Shown here in pieces: positions 1-11,033 of a stretch of 64,000 nt of DNA (positions are counted from its first letter, which is position 1; each line of letters begins with the position of its first letter). The notes under the pieces were generated by a model, which searched no databases, was not told the origin of the DNA, and was given only the letters and a program-made list of their open reading frames with translations. The DNA comes from Aegilops tauschii subsp. strangulata. Taxonomy: Eukaryota; Streptophyta; Magnoliopsida; Poales; Poaceae. Made by a program: the position numbers and the translations under genes. The stretch lies in assembly GCF_002575655.3 (NCBI RefSeq), contig NC_053038.3:139330885-139394884 (forward strand), given 5' to 3'.

Positions 1-2329
1 CATGTACACGTCATGTATCTCAGCAACCTTCAAACGGAAGCCCGGCGAGGCTGTCGGCCACGACCTGCCTAACCACGCAAGTCCCTGGCCCAGGTTTATC
101 GCCTATCGGGGTTCCATCCGCAATGAGATCCGGCCGGGGTGTCGCTCACGGCCCCGAACGATGTGTACAGGGTTCCCAAGACCACCAAACGGGCAACGCT
201 AGGTATACCCGGCCACGGTGCCTAGTCTGTCCCAAGCCCACCTGTAGCGGGTGCCACCTGGTAGACTACTAACACAACCTATAAACACCAGAAACTAGTT
301 GCAACTCCTGGACAGAGATCAGGTTTATTAGTAAGTCGAGAGGGCTTGGAGTGCCCGGAGCCCAATGTGTGGTAGTAGCTGTTCATGGATCACAAACGCA
401 GAACTCATTTCCTGAGGACGGTTTCAATGAGACAACCCACCATGTACTCCTACATGGCCTCTCACCGCTACCTTTACAAAATCGTGTTCACACACTTAGC
501 TCTCAACAGTAAGACATGTTCACCACATTCCAATTCATCCCCGATGAATCAGACCTGACTCAACTCTAAGCAGTAGCAGGCATGACAACAAGCATGAATG
601 AGTAGGCACATCAGGCTTAAACAACTCCTACTCATGCTAGTGGGTTTCATCTATTTACCGTGGGAATGACAGGTCATGCAGAGGAAAGGGGTTCAACTAC
701 CGCAGCATGTAACAGTTGAATCGTTGTTGTCCTAATGCAGTAAATGAGAGCAGAAGCAAGAGAGTGGGATTATATCAGAATGAACAAGGGGGTTTTGCTT
801 GCATGGCACTTTTGAAGATAGTACGGCTCTTCAATCATGGGTCACATGACCTAACATACAGAGCATATAGGCAACGGAAGCATAACATGTCTGAGTACAC
901 ACAACTACAAATGAAAAAGGCTGAGAAGCCTAAATATCTACAAGACCCTGCCGAGGGCACAAGATCGTAGCTGAGGTAACAAGCTAAACGTCGAAGTCCA
1001 TGCGGAACTACTAGTGAGACTGAAGTCTCTCGGCAAAAACATAAATTAAGCAAACGTGAGTACGAATGTACCCACAAAGACGTACATCAGAAGTAGCTAC
1101 ATATGCATCAGTATCAATAAAGGAGTCGTGGAGTTTAACTGCAGCAAGCCAACTTTGACTCAGTGGCTATCCTAAACTACGACTGCTGGTAACTCTTTTG
1201 AGGTGGCGCACACAAGTCCACATATTCACCAACCAATACACCACTATGGATCCGTTTCCGTCTCCCTACGAGAACGCCATCCATAGCACTCACACTTATC
1301 TTGCGCATTTTAGAGTATCCGCTTTCACTTGTCTATGATCTGTATAGGCAACCCAGAGGTCCTTTACTGCAGACGCGGCTATTCGAATAGATCATTTATA
1401 ACCCTGTAGGGGTGTACTTCTTCACACACGGTCTTGCCAGTTACCGCCATGTACACGTCATGTATCTCGGCAACCTTCAAGCGGAAGCCTAGAGAGGGTG
1501 TCGGCCACGACCTGACTAACCACGCTAGTCTATAGCCCAGGTTTATCGCCTATTCGGGTTCCATCCGCAAGGAGAGCCGGCCGGGGTGTCGCTCACGGCA
1601 CCAAACGATGTGTACAGGGTTCCCAAGCCCACCAAACGGGCGACGCTTGGTATACCCGGCCACGGTGCCTAGTCTGTCCCAAGCCCAACTATACCGGGTG
1701 CCACCTGGTAGACTACTAACACAACCTACAAACACCAGAAACTAGTTGCAACTCCTGGATAAAGATCAGGTTGATTAATAAGTCGAGAGGGCTTGGAGTG
1801 CCCGGAGCCAAATGTGTGGTAGTAGCTTATCATGGATCACAAATAGAGAACTCAGTTCCTGAGGACGGTTTCAATGAGACAACCCACCATGTACTCCTAC
1901 ATGGCCTCTCACCGCTACCTTTATCAAACCGTATTCACACACTTAGCTCTCAACAGTAAGACATGTTCACCACATTCCAATTCATCCCCGATGAATCAGA
2001 CCTGACTCAACTCTAACAGTAGCAGGCATGACAACAAGCATGAATGAGTAGGCACATCAGTCTCAAACAACTCCTACTCAAGCTAGTGGGTTTCATCTAT
2101 TTACTGTGGCAATGACAGGTCATGCAGAGGAAAGGGGTTCAACTACCACAGCATTAGAGTTGAATCGTTGTTTTCCTAATGCAGTAAAAGAGAGCAGAAG
2201 CGAGAGAGTGGGATTGTATCGGAATGAACAAGGCGATTTTGCTTGCCTGACACTTCTGAAGATAGTATAGCTCTTCATCGGTGTCATCGAACTCATCGTG
2301 GGAACATACGTTTACTGAGGGGGAACAAC
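1..2329 (-). repeat. Element C left (3') LTR, first segment
   Basis: This stretch matches 30333-32660 in the right LTR of the same element. It holds the end of tandem unit 2 (1-835) and all of unit 3 (836 to about 2280). The small open frames here recur in every unit and are not genes. By alignment to the right LTR, the outer end of this LTR should lie about 2.67 kb left of base 1. The segment stops at 2329, where element F was inserted. No gene is seen. Confidence 0.85.
2325..2329. other. Left target-site duplication of F (ACAAC)
   Basis: ACAAC lies directly before the F terminus and recurs at 11029-11033 after its other end. The uninterrupted version of the site is present at about 32660-32672 in the right C LTR with a single ACAAC, so the duplication can be read directly against an empty site. 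Confidence 0.9.
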
Positions 2330-2799
2330 TGTCGGTGTCAAAACCAGCGGATCTCGGGTAGGGGGTCCCGAACTATGCGTCTAAGGCGGATGGTAACAGG
2401 AGGCGGGGGGCACGATGTTTACCTAGGTTCGGGCCCTCTCGATGGAGGTAATACACTACTTCCTACTTGATTGATCTTGATGATATGAGTGTTACAAGAC
2501 TTTATCTACCACGAGATCGTAGAGGCTAAACCCTAGAAGCTAGCCTATGGTATGATTTTTGTTGTCCTACGAATTAAACCCTTCGGTTTATATAGACACC
2601 GGAGGGGGCTAGGGTTACACAGAGTCGTTTACAAGGGAGGCGATCTACATATCCGTATCGCCCAGCTTGCCTTCCACGCCAAGGAGAGTCCCATCCGGAC
2701 ACAGGACGAAGTCTTCAATCTTGTATCTTCATTGTCCAACAGTCCGGCTAAAGTATATAGTCCGGCTGTCCGGGGACCCCCTAATTCAGGACTCCCTCA
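2330..2799 (-). repeat. F 3' LTR
   Basis: Pairs with 10560-11028. On the minus strand it begins TGAGGGAGTCC and ends CACCGACA. The TATA-like box is at 2587-2594 (minus). It abuts the C-LTR target at 2329. Confidence 0.9.
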
Positions 2800-2811
2800 G
2801 TAGCCCCTGAA
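2800..2811 (-). other. F polypurine tract
   Basis: Read on minus, TTCAGGGGCTAC lies immediately before the 3' LTR. It resembles the purine-rich tracts of O and I (ATCTGGGGCCTAA) and fits the start site of plus-strand DNA synthesis. Confidence 0.6.
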
Positions 2812-3235
2812 CAAGGCTTCAATGACGATGAGTCCGGCGCGCAGATTGTCTTCGGCATTGCAAGGCGGGTTCCTCCTCCGAATATTCCATAGATGATTCT
2901 GAACACAAGGATAGTGTCCGGATCTGCAAACCAAATTCCACATACCACCGTAGAGAGAATAATATTTCCACAAATCTAATCTGCTGACAACTTTTCATAA
3001 CGTGACATCAGACCACGGCCTGGTCATTATTCGAACCGTTTCTCCCAGCCTGCCACTGCATGTTTCGCGAGGCGGTTTTTATTGGCACGTCTTGTCGAAG
3101 CAGAGATCGTGTTCCTGTTATCACGGGATTCTCATCAATACGGGTGTGGGTAACCCAATCGTGCCTATTGGTATGACTCCTCGATTTTAGGCAAGTTCCA
3201 AACGGCCACGCGGAGGACGCTTGACATTCACCCTC

Positions 3236-3243
3236 TTTATAAA
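3236..3243 (+). promoter_or_regulatory. TATA box of the F antisense gene
   Basis: TTTATAAA on +, about 105 bp before the ATG at 3346. It points away from the LTR promoter. The antisense genes in I and O have TATA boxes in the equivalent place (43807-43814 and 63099-63106), which supports an independent antisense promoter. Confidence 0.6.
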
Positions 3244-3345
3244 GGGGCCAAGGCCTGTCCTTTTCTTCTCGCGCTCAATCGAATCCTTCCCCAACCTCGA
3301 GTTCCAACACCCAAGGCTCAGGCTAGGTGCTTCAGACCTTCAATC

Positions 3346-6339
3346 ATGTCTGGATCCAACCTTCAAGGTCGGTGGATGCCCTCCTCTGTCACAGAGGAGG
3401 ACATCAAGAAGCTAAGAGAAGCCAGGTATCTGACCGCCAAAATCTCGCACAGGCTGCCTGCTCGAGAGCAGGTCGTTCCCACTCCCGAACCCAGTGAGAG
3501 TGTCGTATTCGTCTCCCACTTCCTCCGAGGGCTAGGCCTTAGTCTAGATCCCTTTGTTAGAGGGATCATGTTCTATTACGGGCTTGATTTCCATGATCTG
3601 GCCCTGGATTCCATCCTTCACATCTCGTCGTTCATCGTCGTGTGTGAGGCCTTCCTCTACGTCACCCCACACTTCGGCTTATGGCTCAAGACCTTTAATG
3701 TGAAGCCGAAGATGATTAATGGGCGACACGCAGAATGCGGAAGTGCCATAATAAGGAAAGGCGCCGATGTTCCATGGCCAAAGGGTTCCTTCCCAGAGGT
3801 GTCCAGCTTATGGAAACGGGAGTGGTTTTACATCACAGCCCCCCGAGGTACTAAGTGGGTAGCCGCCCCTGCCTTCTGCTCGGGCCCCCTGCCACAACTG
3901 GCGTCATGGATCAACAAGGGGCTGGACTGGGGGCCAGTAAATGATGTGCCGACATTGCAGAGTCACATCCGAGATCTCCTCGAGAGAGATGTTAGCCTTG
4001 TCAGGGTAATGCAAGTCATGCTAGTTCGTCGAGTCCTGCCTTGCAAACGTTGACCTCTCAGTATGTGGGAGTTCAACCCAAAGGACCGCGAGCTATTCAG
4101 CACTTCTTCGCCATGACGCTCGAAGATATGTACAGATTGTTCTTCGGATCACAAATAAAGTGTCCGGACACCACCGAGGATGCGGGTCTGAGCTGCAATC
4201 GTCCAGATACCCAAGTAAGTACTTCTTCGGCCGAACATGTTGTCTCTTTATTTATCACAACATCATTTTGGAAAGTCGCTCTTTGACCAGAACTGGGTAA
4301 AAAAGGCGAAGATGATCAGGTGTTCGGCCCCCCTTCCCGAAGGCTCAACAGATCCAGTACTGGCCAGAATGCTTGAGCTCGCGCCTTATCAAGCGCCCTC
4401 AGGGGAAGATAAAGGGTGGAATAAAGAAGCCGAAAGCGGGCATCACTCATTATTCACCCAGACCGGGGGAATTAGTGCCTCCGCGAAGGAGGATAACCGG
4501 GGAGAAGAATCTAAAATTCCCTCTCCCCAGGGAAGGAAGAGGACCGCCTCTGAAGACTTGGAAACAATGGTTTCCAAACGAGGGAAGAAATCTTCGCCAG
4601 AGGGTCCTACCCCGGAGGGTATCATTACCACACAGTGCCCGCAGGGGGATCAGCCCCCCACCGAGCTGTAAGTAGACAAAAGTACATTATAGTAAACATA
4701 CCCTACTTTATTTCCGAGGATAATAACCGAGACGTATGTCCTGTAGTTCGGATCGTAGCCCTTCTCGACGGAGTTCGTCTTCGGGGGATCTTCTTCCGGA
4801 GATGTTGGACAGCGAAACACCTCCCCATGCCTCCCCGCCTCATGAGGCGGGCGACCCAGAGGTGTCGTCACGAAGGGTTTCTCCTGATCCGCCAAGGCGG
4901 GAAAGTCACCCTTCGGCCACCCGAAGTCCGAAGTATTCGGCTCCTAAGGGGAGCAACAAAAAGAGTCCGGGACTGTCCGGTGCGCGACCAGACTCACTGC
5001 GGAATCTTCTGGAGCAAGCGGCTATCTCAGAAGCACACCGTACGTTAATGGGTACGGTGGTTGAGAAGATTTCATCCGCCGAAAGCGGGTTGCATGAAGC
5101 TTTTATGAGCCTGCTGAGAGGATTTGAGGTACGCAAAGTAATATGTGTATTTTTGATGGTACCGCACACGCCAGGTGTGCCCTATGTAGATAGTAGCCCC
5201 TGAGACTCTGGTTGCTGTCGAAAACGGCGGCAAACAGAGGATCATAGTCCCAGGTAATAATCATGCCGCCTTCATGTGCAGGTGGCTGAAGGTCCGGTGG
5301 CTAGCCGGACTGGTGAATTTGCCGAACTGAAGCGGCAACTTGATGTGGCAGATGCCGACATCATGCTTGTAAACAGGCGGCTTGACGAGGCACAGGGTAT
5401 GTATTCTCCGATGGTCAACATTTATTAAGAGGAGCATAATGCTAGTATCTATAATATGCTGTGACTGCAGATGGAGCTGCCACCGTGGAGACCCTTCGGA
5501 CGGAACTTGCCTGAGCCAAGGAACAAGCCAGGAGGAGTAATGTGGCCGCCCTAAAGGCGGTCGAAGAGTTAAAAGCCAAACAGGCTGCGCATTGCGAGAG
5601 CAAAGAGAAAATAGCCAAGATGGCCATTGAGCTGAAAGACGTCGCCGACCGTTATGAGCTTCTCGGAAGGGAAAGTCAAATGAAGACGGCGTATCTGGAG
5701 AAAGCCATGGTAGCAGCTAAGGAAACCCGCTCTAAAATCAGAGCAGCGAAGGAGGAGCTACGTCAAGCCGGAAATATCATGGCTGGGAAGCCCTTTTTGT
5801 TGCAAACAAAGTGCGAAGATCCTGAGTATGCCCTTCTGGATCAATTATGGAGTTCTGCGGACGCGTACCTGGATCTGGCAGCAAGTGCTGCTGATGCGAC
5901 CAAGTTTTTTGAAGATCAAAAAGATCATGAAGTGGAAAAGTTGTTCTGGTCGCTGTTCAATGCTCTCGCGCATCCACTGCTGTTAAATGACCAAATGGCC
6001 GAGTGGGACGAGCTCCATAGGTTGTCCGGGCTTGCCATGAGGTCTGTCGTAGATCGTCTCAGGCCGGAAGGACGAAGGACGAGTAGTTATTTTGGTCTTG
6101 TGCAACAATTCCTTGGTGTTGTGCCGCATATTGACGCTGTAAAGAGGTCAGCATGCATAGAGGGTGCGCGGATGGCTCTTGCCCGTGTCAAGACATACTG
6201 GGCGGAGATGGAGGCCACCACGATTGCAAGCCAGAATCCGGCCGTAGGCCAGGTTTCTGCCGAGCACTATTTTGAAGAAGTCCTGGAAGGTGCTCGTTTA
6301 ATAGAGGCTCAGTGCTCGAAGAGTGTCATGTTCGAGTGA
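3346..6339 (+). pseudogene. F antisense accessory gene, broken
   Basis: A multi-exon gene on the strand opposite to gag. Exon 1 (3346 to about 4213) encodes a region like the plant 'putative gypsy type transposon' domain (Pfam Transposase_28), at residues ~50-200 with FVSHFLRGLG and IVVCEAFLYV. GT-AG boundaries suggest later exons at about 4291-4669, 4731-5128, 5281-5397 and 5470-6339. The middle exons are low-complexity and Ser/Pro/Lys-rich; the last is a coiled coil (Glu/Lys/Ala-rich) followed by a globular C-terminus ending at 6339. Three breaks are seen: an in-frame TGA at 4051-4053, a frameshift near 4085, and a TGA near 5511 in the last exon. The function of this protein family is not known to me. 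It is homologous in layout to the antisense genes of I and O. Confidence 0.75.
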
Positions 6340-7539
6340 CATGTATTTCGGTTGTAATAACAATGCTATTTGAATTATAAAGGCTGTGTTTATACTTTTG
6401 CCTGAAAGTATTATGGTGCCTCCTTTGCGGCCGTTTATGTATATATGTATATAACCAGAAAGTTTGCAGTCGTCGGCTTCAGCCCCCACGCATATAATGC
6501 GGGGGTGTTCACGAAAGCGTGTGTTCACACTTGATCCAACGTTTTGGTCCATTAAGGAGGTGGTAGCGCGGCGAACGAGGCAATCGGACTATATTGCTTT
6601 AACACTTTCACTTAACCATAGGAGTTTGACAGTGGGGCTACTATATAGCCCCTGGTACTTCCGCGCTCATCGGAGTACGGGGCGCGTACGTACATGACTA
6701 GGAAAACCGGCCCTTTGTTAATGCGGAGGAATCCCGAAGATTCCGCTAAGTAATCGAGTGGTTGACCAGTCTCACGCTTTATCATGACAGTCAGTTTTCG
6801 GCTTTCTCTACTGAGGTGCTCATCTGGATGAACCAGGGCACAATCGCAGTAGTTCTCCCGGTGCCACCTTAGCCGATAGAGCGGAATGTAAGGTAGAAAA
6901 ACGCGGGAGCCGGGCAAACCCAACATTTGACCAAAGACATGATTCGGAGCTGATGAATATAAGGCCAAACTCACGACGCCGAACACTCCCTGAGGGTATT
7001 CCGTCTTTACAACATATACCGGGCTGGGTAACGCACTTGATAATGAACCCCTAGTGTCCAGGTACGTGCATTATTCTGACGTGGCGAAATGCCAATAACG
7101 TCAGCATCCCTCTCGGTTATACTGAGTATCCGGAGGATGTGAAGCAACAAGAGACAGTAAAAAAGGTTTACACAGGGTCTTAATCTAAAAAGAAACCTTT
7201 GAGCGGGGCCCTGCTGCATGTCTGCGCCCGTGTCTCTGTTGTGCCGTATCCTGGAAGGGTGTAGCACGATTATCATTTGTAAAAGAGAAGAAATTAGGTG
7301 AAAGTTGTCGTGCAGAAAATTGGTTATTCTCAATAAACCATTAAAATTCAAGATTAGTAAGGTCGAGCCGAACTGTGGTCCTTTTTACATGCGTGAAGCC
7401 CCTGGTACCGCCTACAGGGGTATATCCGTCAAACCAATCTCAGGTTTATCTAAGCTGTTACAGCTAGTGATGCGCCGGACTTGTCTAGCCGTGTCCGCGT
7501 TCTTGACGACCGATAATTTATTCTGGTTGGAGAGGCCGT
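6340..7539. other. F interior, no gene recognised
   Basis: This 1.2-kb stretch lies between the convergent 3' ends of the antisense gene and the protease remnant. A complete relative would have RT, RNase H and integrase (about 3 kb) here. I see no RT, RNase H or integrase motif on either strand, and the short open frames resemble nothing I know. It is probably antisense 3' UTR plus the scar of a pol deletion. Confidence 0.6.
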
Positions 7540-8034
7540 TTAGTGTTCGGCTGCTAAAGCCGCCACACCTTCTTCTGCGCATAAGGAACACTCAACATTT
7601 CCGCTAACTGTGATGATACCACGTGGACCGGGCATCTTAAGCTTAAGAGAGGCATAATGCGGGACTGCATTAAAACGAGCGAAAGCTGTTCTTCCGAGTA
7701 GTGCTTGATAGCCGCTTCGGAATGGAGCGATTGCGAAGGTTAACTTTTCACTTCGGAAGTGGTCGGGAGAACCGAATACAACCTCAAGTACTAGAGAGCC
7801 CGTACAGCGGGCCTCTAGGCCTGGTATTACTCGTTTAAAGGTAGTATTGCTTTGGCTGATTCTTGTCGGGTCTATCCCCATTTTGCGGACTGTGTCCTGA
7901 TATATCAGATTAAAACTACTGCCGTCGTCCATGAGGACTTGGGTGAGATGGTATCCGTCGATAATTGGGTCTAGCACCAAGGCAGCCAGTCCTCCGTGCC
8001 GGATACTCGTCAGGTGACGGGCTCTAAGGCGCAT
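7540..8034 (-). pseudogene. F retropepsin-like protease remnant
   Basis: A 164-codon open frame on minus with the layout of a Tat-lineage aspartic protease. The active-site loop reads VLMDDGSSFNLIY, followed downstream by the hydrophobic YQALLGRTAFARF segment. O and I have DGGSS at the same place, so the second residue differs here. The frame should continue into RT to the left but does not, marking the pol deletion. In an intact element it would cut the Gag-Pol polyprotein. Confidence 0.7.
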
Positions 8035-10515
8035 ATGTCTTGGAGTGCATGTTTGCTCCTTCTTTTTGTTACGTGAATCATGTTCACTGTTTTGACCTCT
8101 GGTGGGAATTTTTTCTGTCCCCTAGTGCTTTGCTGGTGAGGCTCGTCCTCGTCTTCACTTGGTGTCTCCCTCCCCTTGTGTTCGGCGTTTAACTTGCCGG
8201 CCTGCTTGAAGACCCAGCATTCTCTGTGGGTGTGATTTGCAGGTTTATCAGAGGTGCCATGGATCTGACATAATTTGTCTATAATCTTGTTTAGGCTGGA
8301 CGGTCCATCTCTGTTGCCTTTGAAAGGCTTTTTCCGCTGACCGGGTCGAGAGCCCCTAAATCCGGCGTTTACCGCCGTGTTGTCTGGGCTGTCTTCATTA
8401 TTTCGACGCTTGCTTTTAATGCGTCATGGTTTTCCATTACCATACCTGACTTCAGATGTGCCTGGGTCGCTGGTGCTACTACGGGCCAGCCAGCTATCTT
8501 CGCCCGCGCAAAAGCGGGTCATCAGGCTTGTTAGGGCTGCCATTGTCCTCAGTTTCTCTTGGCCGAGGTGTCTGGCGAGCCATTCGTCTCGGACGCTGTG
8601 TTTGAAAGCTGCTAAGGCTTCGGCGTCCGGGCAATCGACGATTTGATTCTTCTTAGTAAAAAATCTATTCCAAAGCTTTCGGGCTGACTCTCCGGGCTGT
8701 TGAATTATATGACTTAAATCGTCTGCGTCCGGAGGTCGGACATAGGTCCCTTGAAAGTTAGCCCTAAAAGCATCCTCAAGCTCCTCCCAACTTCCAATGG
8801 AATTTTCGGGGAGGCTATTCAGCCAGTGCCGAGCTGGTCCTTTTCTGCTTGAGGGGCAAGTATTTGATGGCGTGGAGATCGTCTCCGCGAGCCATATGGA
8901 TATGGAAGATGAAGTCCTCAATCCAGACCCTAGGGTCTGTCATTCCGTCGTACGCCTCTATGTTCACTAGTTTGAATCCTTCTGGAAATTCGTGATCCAG
9001 TACCTCATCGGTGAAGCATAGGGGTGTGCGGCACCCCTATATTTGGATGTATCGTGGCGTTCTGACAGTTGTAGTGTTCGGTTTTGATTCCACGCTGGAT
9101 CGCGCTTCCTAGATCCGTAGATGGATCTGGTAATGCCATCTTTTTGATGCAAGTCCTCACGTAAATCGTGTGCTGACTTATGTGCGGCCTCGTTAGCCGC
9201 CCTATCGCGGCCACGAGGTGGTTGATCCGACCGATCAGCCGTTTTATTTTTCGGTTGTGTAGGCTCTAACGCCTCGTCATCTAATTCAGGCAGCAGCTTG
9301 CGCTCTGGGTAACTCTTTGTGTGGCGACTGCCACCATGCTTTTCCGCAGTGTCCAGCACTTTGTTCCATCTACTGATGAGTGTATTTTGCGCGGCCTTAA
9401 GCCTTTGTTTCTGCTTCTTGAGACTCCTCGCGGTGGCAATAAGCCTTCTGTGGAGGTTCTCTTGTTCCAAGTTCCTTTCCGGGATGATATATATATCCTC
9501 ATCCGGACTATTCTCCTCTCTGGAGACAGGTTGATGATTTCTACCCTCGGCGTCGCCATGATCGGACAGTGGCTACGTACTATGTTCGCCGTCCGCTGGC
9601 TCGTCCTGCTCTATTGCATTGGAGTCAACCGGGGTCTCATTCTTTCTTGCGCTGTTATCGCTGCTTTTGCCGAGGCGACATTTGGAGCGGCGTCTGCGTC
9701 GTCGCTTTGGTTGCTTCTTGAGGGGGTTATCCTTCACTGCACCCTCCCGTTCCACATCATTGTCTTATTTGGGTGTATCCACCATGTATACCGTCAATGT
9801 CTTCGGAGCCAAAATCGAGCATGTCGGTTAAATCGTCGACAGTGGCTACTAAGTGGGTGGTGGGTGGGGAGCGAATTTCTTCATCGTCCGCATCCCATTC
9901 AAGCCGGACATAGTTCGGCCAAGGGTCTCCTGACACAGAGAGAGACCTCAACGAGTTTAGCACGTTGCCAAAGGGCGAGTGCTGGAAGATATCCACGGAG
10001 GTAAACTCCATGATCGGTGCCCAATCGGGTTCGATAGGCACGGACGGAGGCGGCTCGGTGCCCATGGCCGGGGACGAATCCAACGGTTCGGCAACACGGG
10101 TCTCATAGGAGGTGAAGTCAGTATTCGGCTCTATCGCCACTGAGTGTGCGGCCTCCATGGCGGGGTCCATCCACCCGTCCTCAGATGGCGCGATTTGTTC
10201 CGGATTCAGGGCCGGAGTGGTTGCAGGTGTGATCTCCCGAACACTGTCCGACGGCAGAGTTAAGTCATGCTCGTCGTGATTGTGCGGCGCACCTGACATG
10301 GGCTCGAATCCGTCAAAGATCAAGTCTCCGCGGATGTCGGCGGTATAGTTCAAGTTTCCAAACCTGACCTCATAGCCAGGGGCGTAGCTCTCGATCTGCT
10401 CCAGATGGCCAAGCGAGTTGGCCCGCAGTACGAAGCCGCTGAATACAAAGATCAGTCCGGGGAGGAAAACCTCACCCGGGATCGCATCGTCGCCGATGAT
10501 CGAAGGAGACATCAA
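8035..10515 (-). pseudogene. gag: F gag, broken
   Basis: Read on minus, an acidic N-terminal region (10515-9757) is followed by a charged coiled segment (9470-8967), the retrotransposon gag domain (about 8990-8424, with ARHWLNSLPENSIGSWEEL) and a zinc-knuckle-like motif at 8217-8270. That motif has spacing C-x2-H-x8-H-x4-C (CQIHG ... HRECW), matching O and I instead of the usual CCHC. The frame changes at least twice, near 9010 and near 8848, so no full-length Gag can be made. The likely start is the ATG at 10515, about 45 bases inside the 5' LTR. Confidence 0.7.
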
Positions 10516-10540
10516 GCCTTATGGTGACGGCACAGTGGAA

Positions 10541-10559
10541 CTCTCAATGAAAGCACCAA
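10541..10559 (-). other. F primer-binding site region
   Basis: Immediately inside the 5' LTR, minus strand, the sequence starts TTGGTGCTTTCATTG. The position fits a tRNA primer-binding site. I could not assign the tRNA. Confidence 0.5.
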
Positions 10560-11028
10560 TGCGGTGTCAAAACCGGCGGATCTCTAGTAGGGGGTCCCGA
10601 ACTGTGCGTCTAAGGCGGATGGTAACAGGAGGCGGGGGACACGATGTGTACCCAGGTTCAGGCCCTCTCAATGGAGGTAATACCCTACTTCCTGCTTGAT
10701 TAATCTTGGTGATATGAGTGTTACAAGAGTTGATCTACCACGAGATCATAGAGGCTAAACCCTAGAAGCTAGCCTATGGTATGATTGTTGTTGTCCTACG
10801 GACTAAACCCTCCGGTTTATATAGACACCGGAGGGGGCTAGGGTGACACAGAGTCGGTTACAAGGGAGGAGGTCTACATATCCGTATCGCCAAGCTTGCC
10901 TTCCACACCAAGGAGAGTCCCATCCGAACACTGGACGAAGTCTTCAATCTTGTATCTTCATAGTCCAACAGTCCGGCTAAAGTATATAGTCCGGCTGTCC
11001 AAGGACCCCCTAATTCAGGACTCCCTCC
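10560..11028 (-). repeat. F 5' LTR
   Basis: Partner of 2330-2799 with about 33 differences by eye. The terminal bases are altered: the inner end lacks one T, and the last base is C where the partner has A. Confidence 0.9.
10816..10823 (-). promoter_or_regulatory. F LTR TATA box
   Basis: TATATAAA on minus within the 5' LTR, directed towards gag. The same box is kept in the 3' LTR at 2587-2594. Confidence 0.65.
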
Positions 11029-11033
11029 ACAAC
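11029..11033. other. Right target-site duplication of F (ACAAC)
   Basis: Exact copy of 2325-2329. After it the C LTR resumes with CACCGGCAA, as in the uninterrupted copy near 32673. Confidence 0.9.

Larger units (their letters stand above)
2330..11028 (-). mobile_element. Element F: Tat-lineage Ty3/gypsy deletion derivative
   Basis: An 8.7-kb element with 470-bp and 469-bp terminal repeats and a 5-bp target duplication. The LTR TATA box, PBS side, gag and protease all show that its sense strand is minus. RT, RNase H and integrase are absent, because only about 1.2 kb separates the protease end (7540) from the 3' end of the antisense gene (6339). An antisense multi-exon gene on + fills the other half, as known for Tat-lineage elements with extra ORFs. 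The LTR resembles the abundant wheat family called Fatima, but that name is from memory and needs a repeat-library search. About 33 LTR differences by eye indicate an old insertion. Confidence 0.85.

Noticed and set aside
716..1077. Small recurrent frames of 60-85 codons in the C LTR repeats
   Set aside because: They recur because the 1.45-kb unit is repeated. They differ by stops between units and match no known protein.
6612..6986. 124-codon minus frame in F as a possible integrase remnant
   Set aside because: No zinc-binding or D,D,E residues and no similarity to the integrases of O, I or T.
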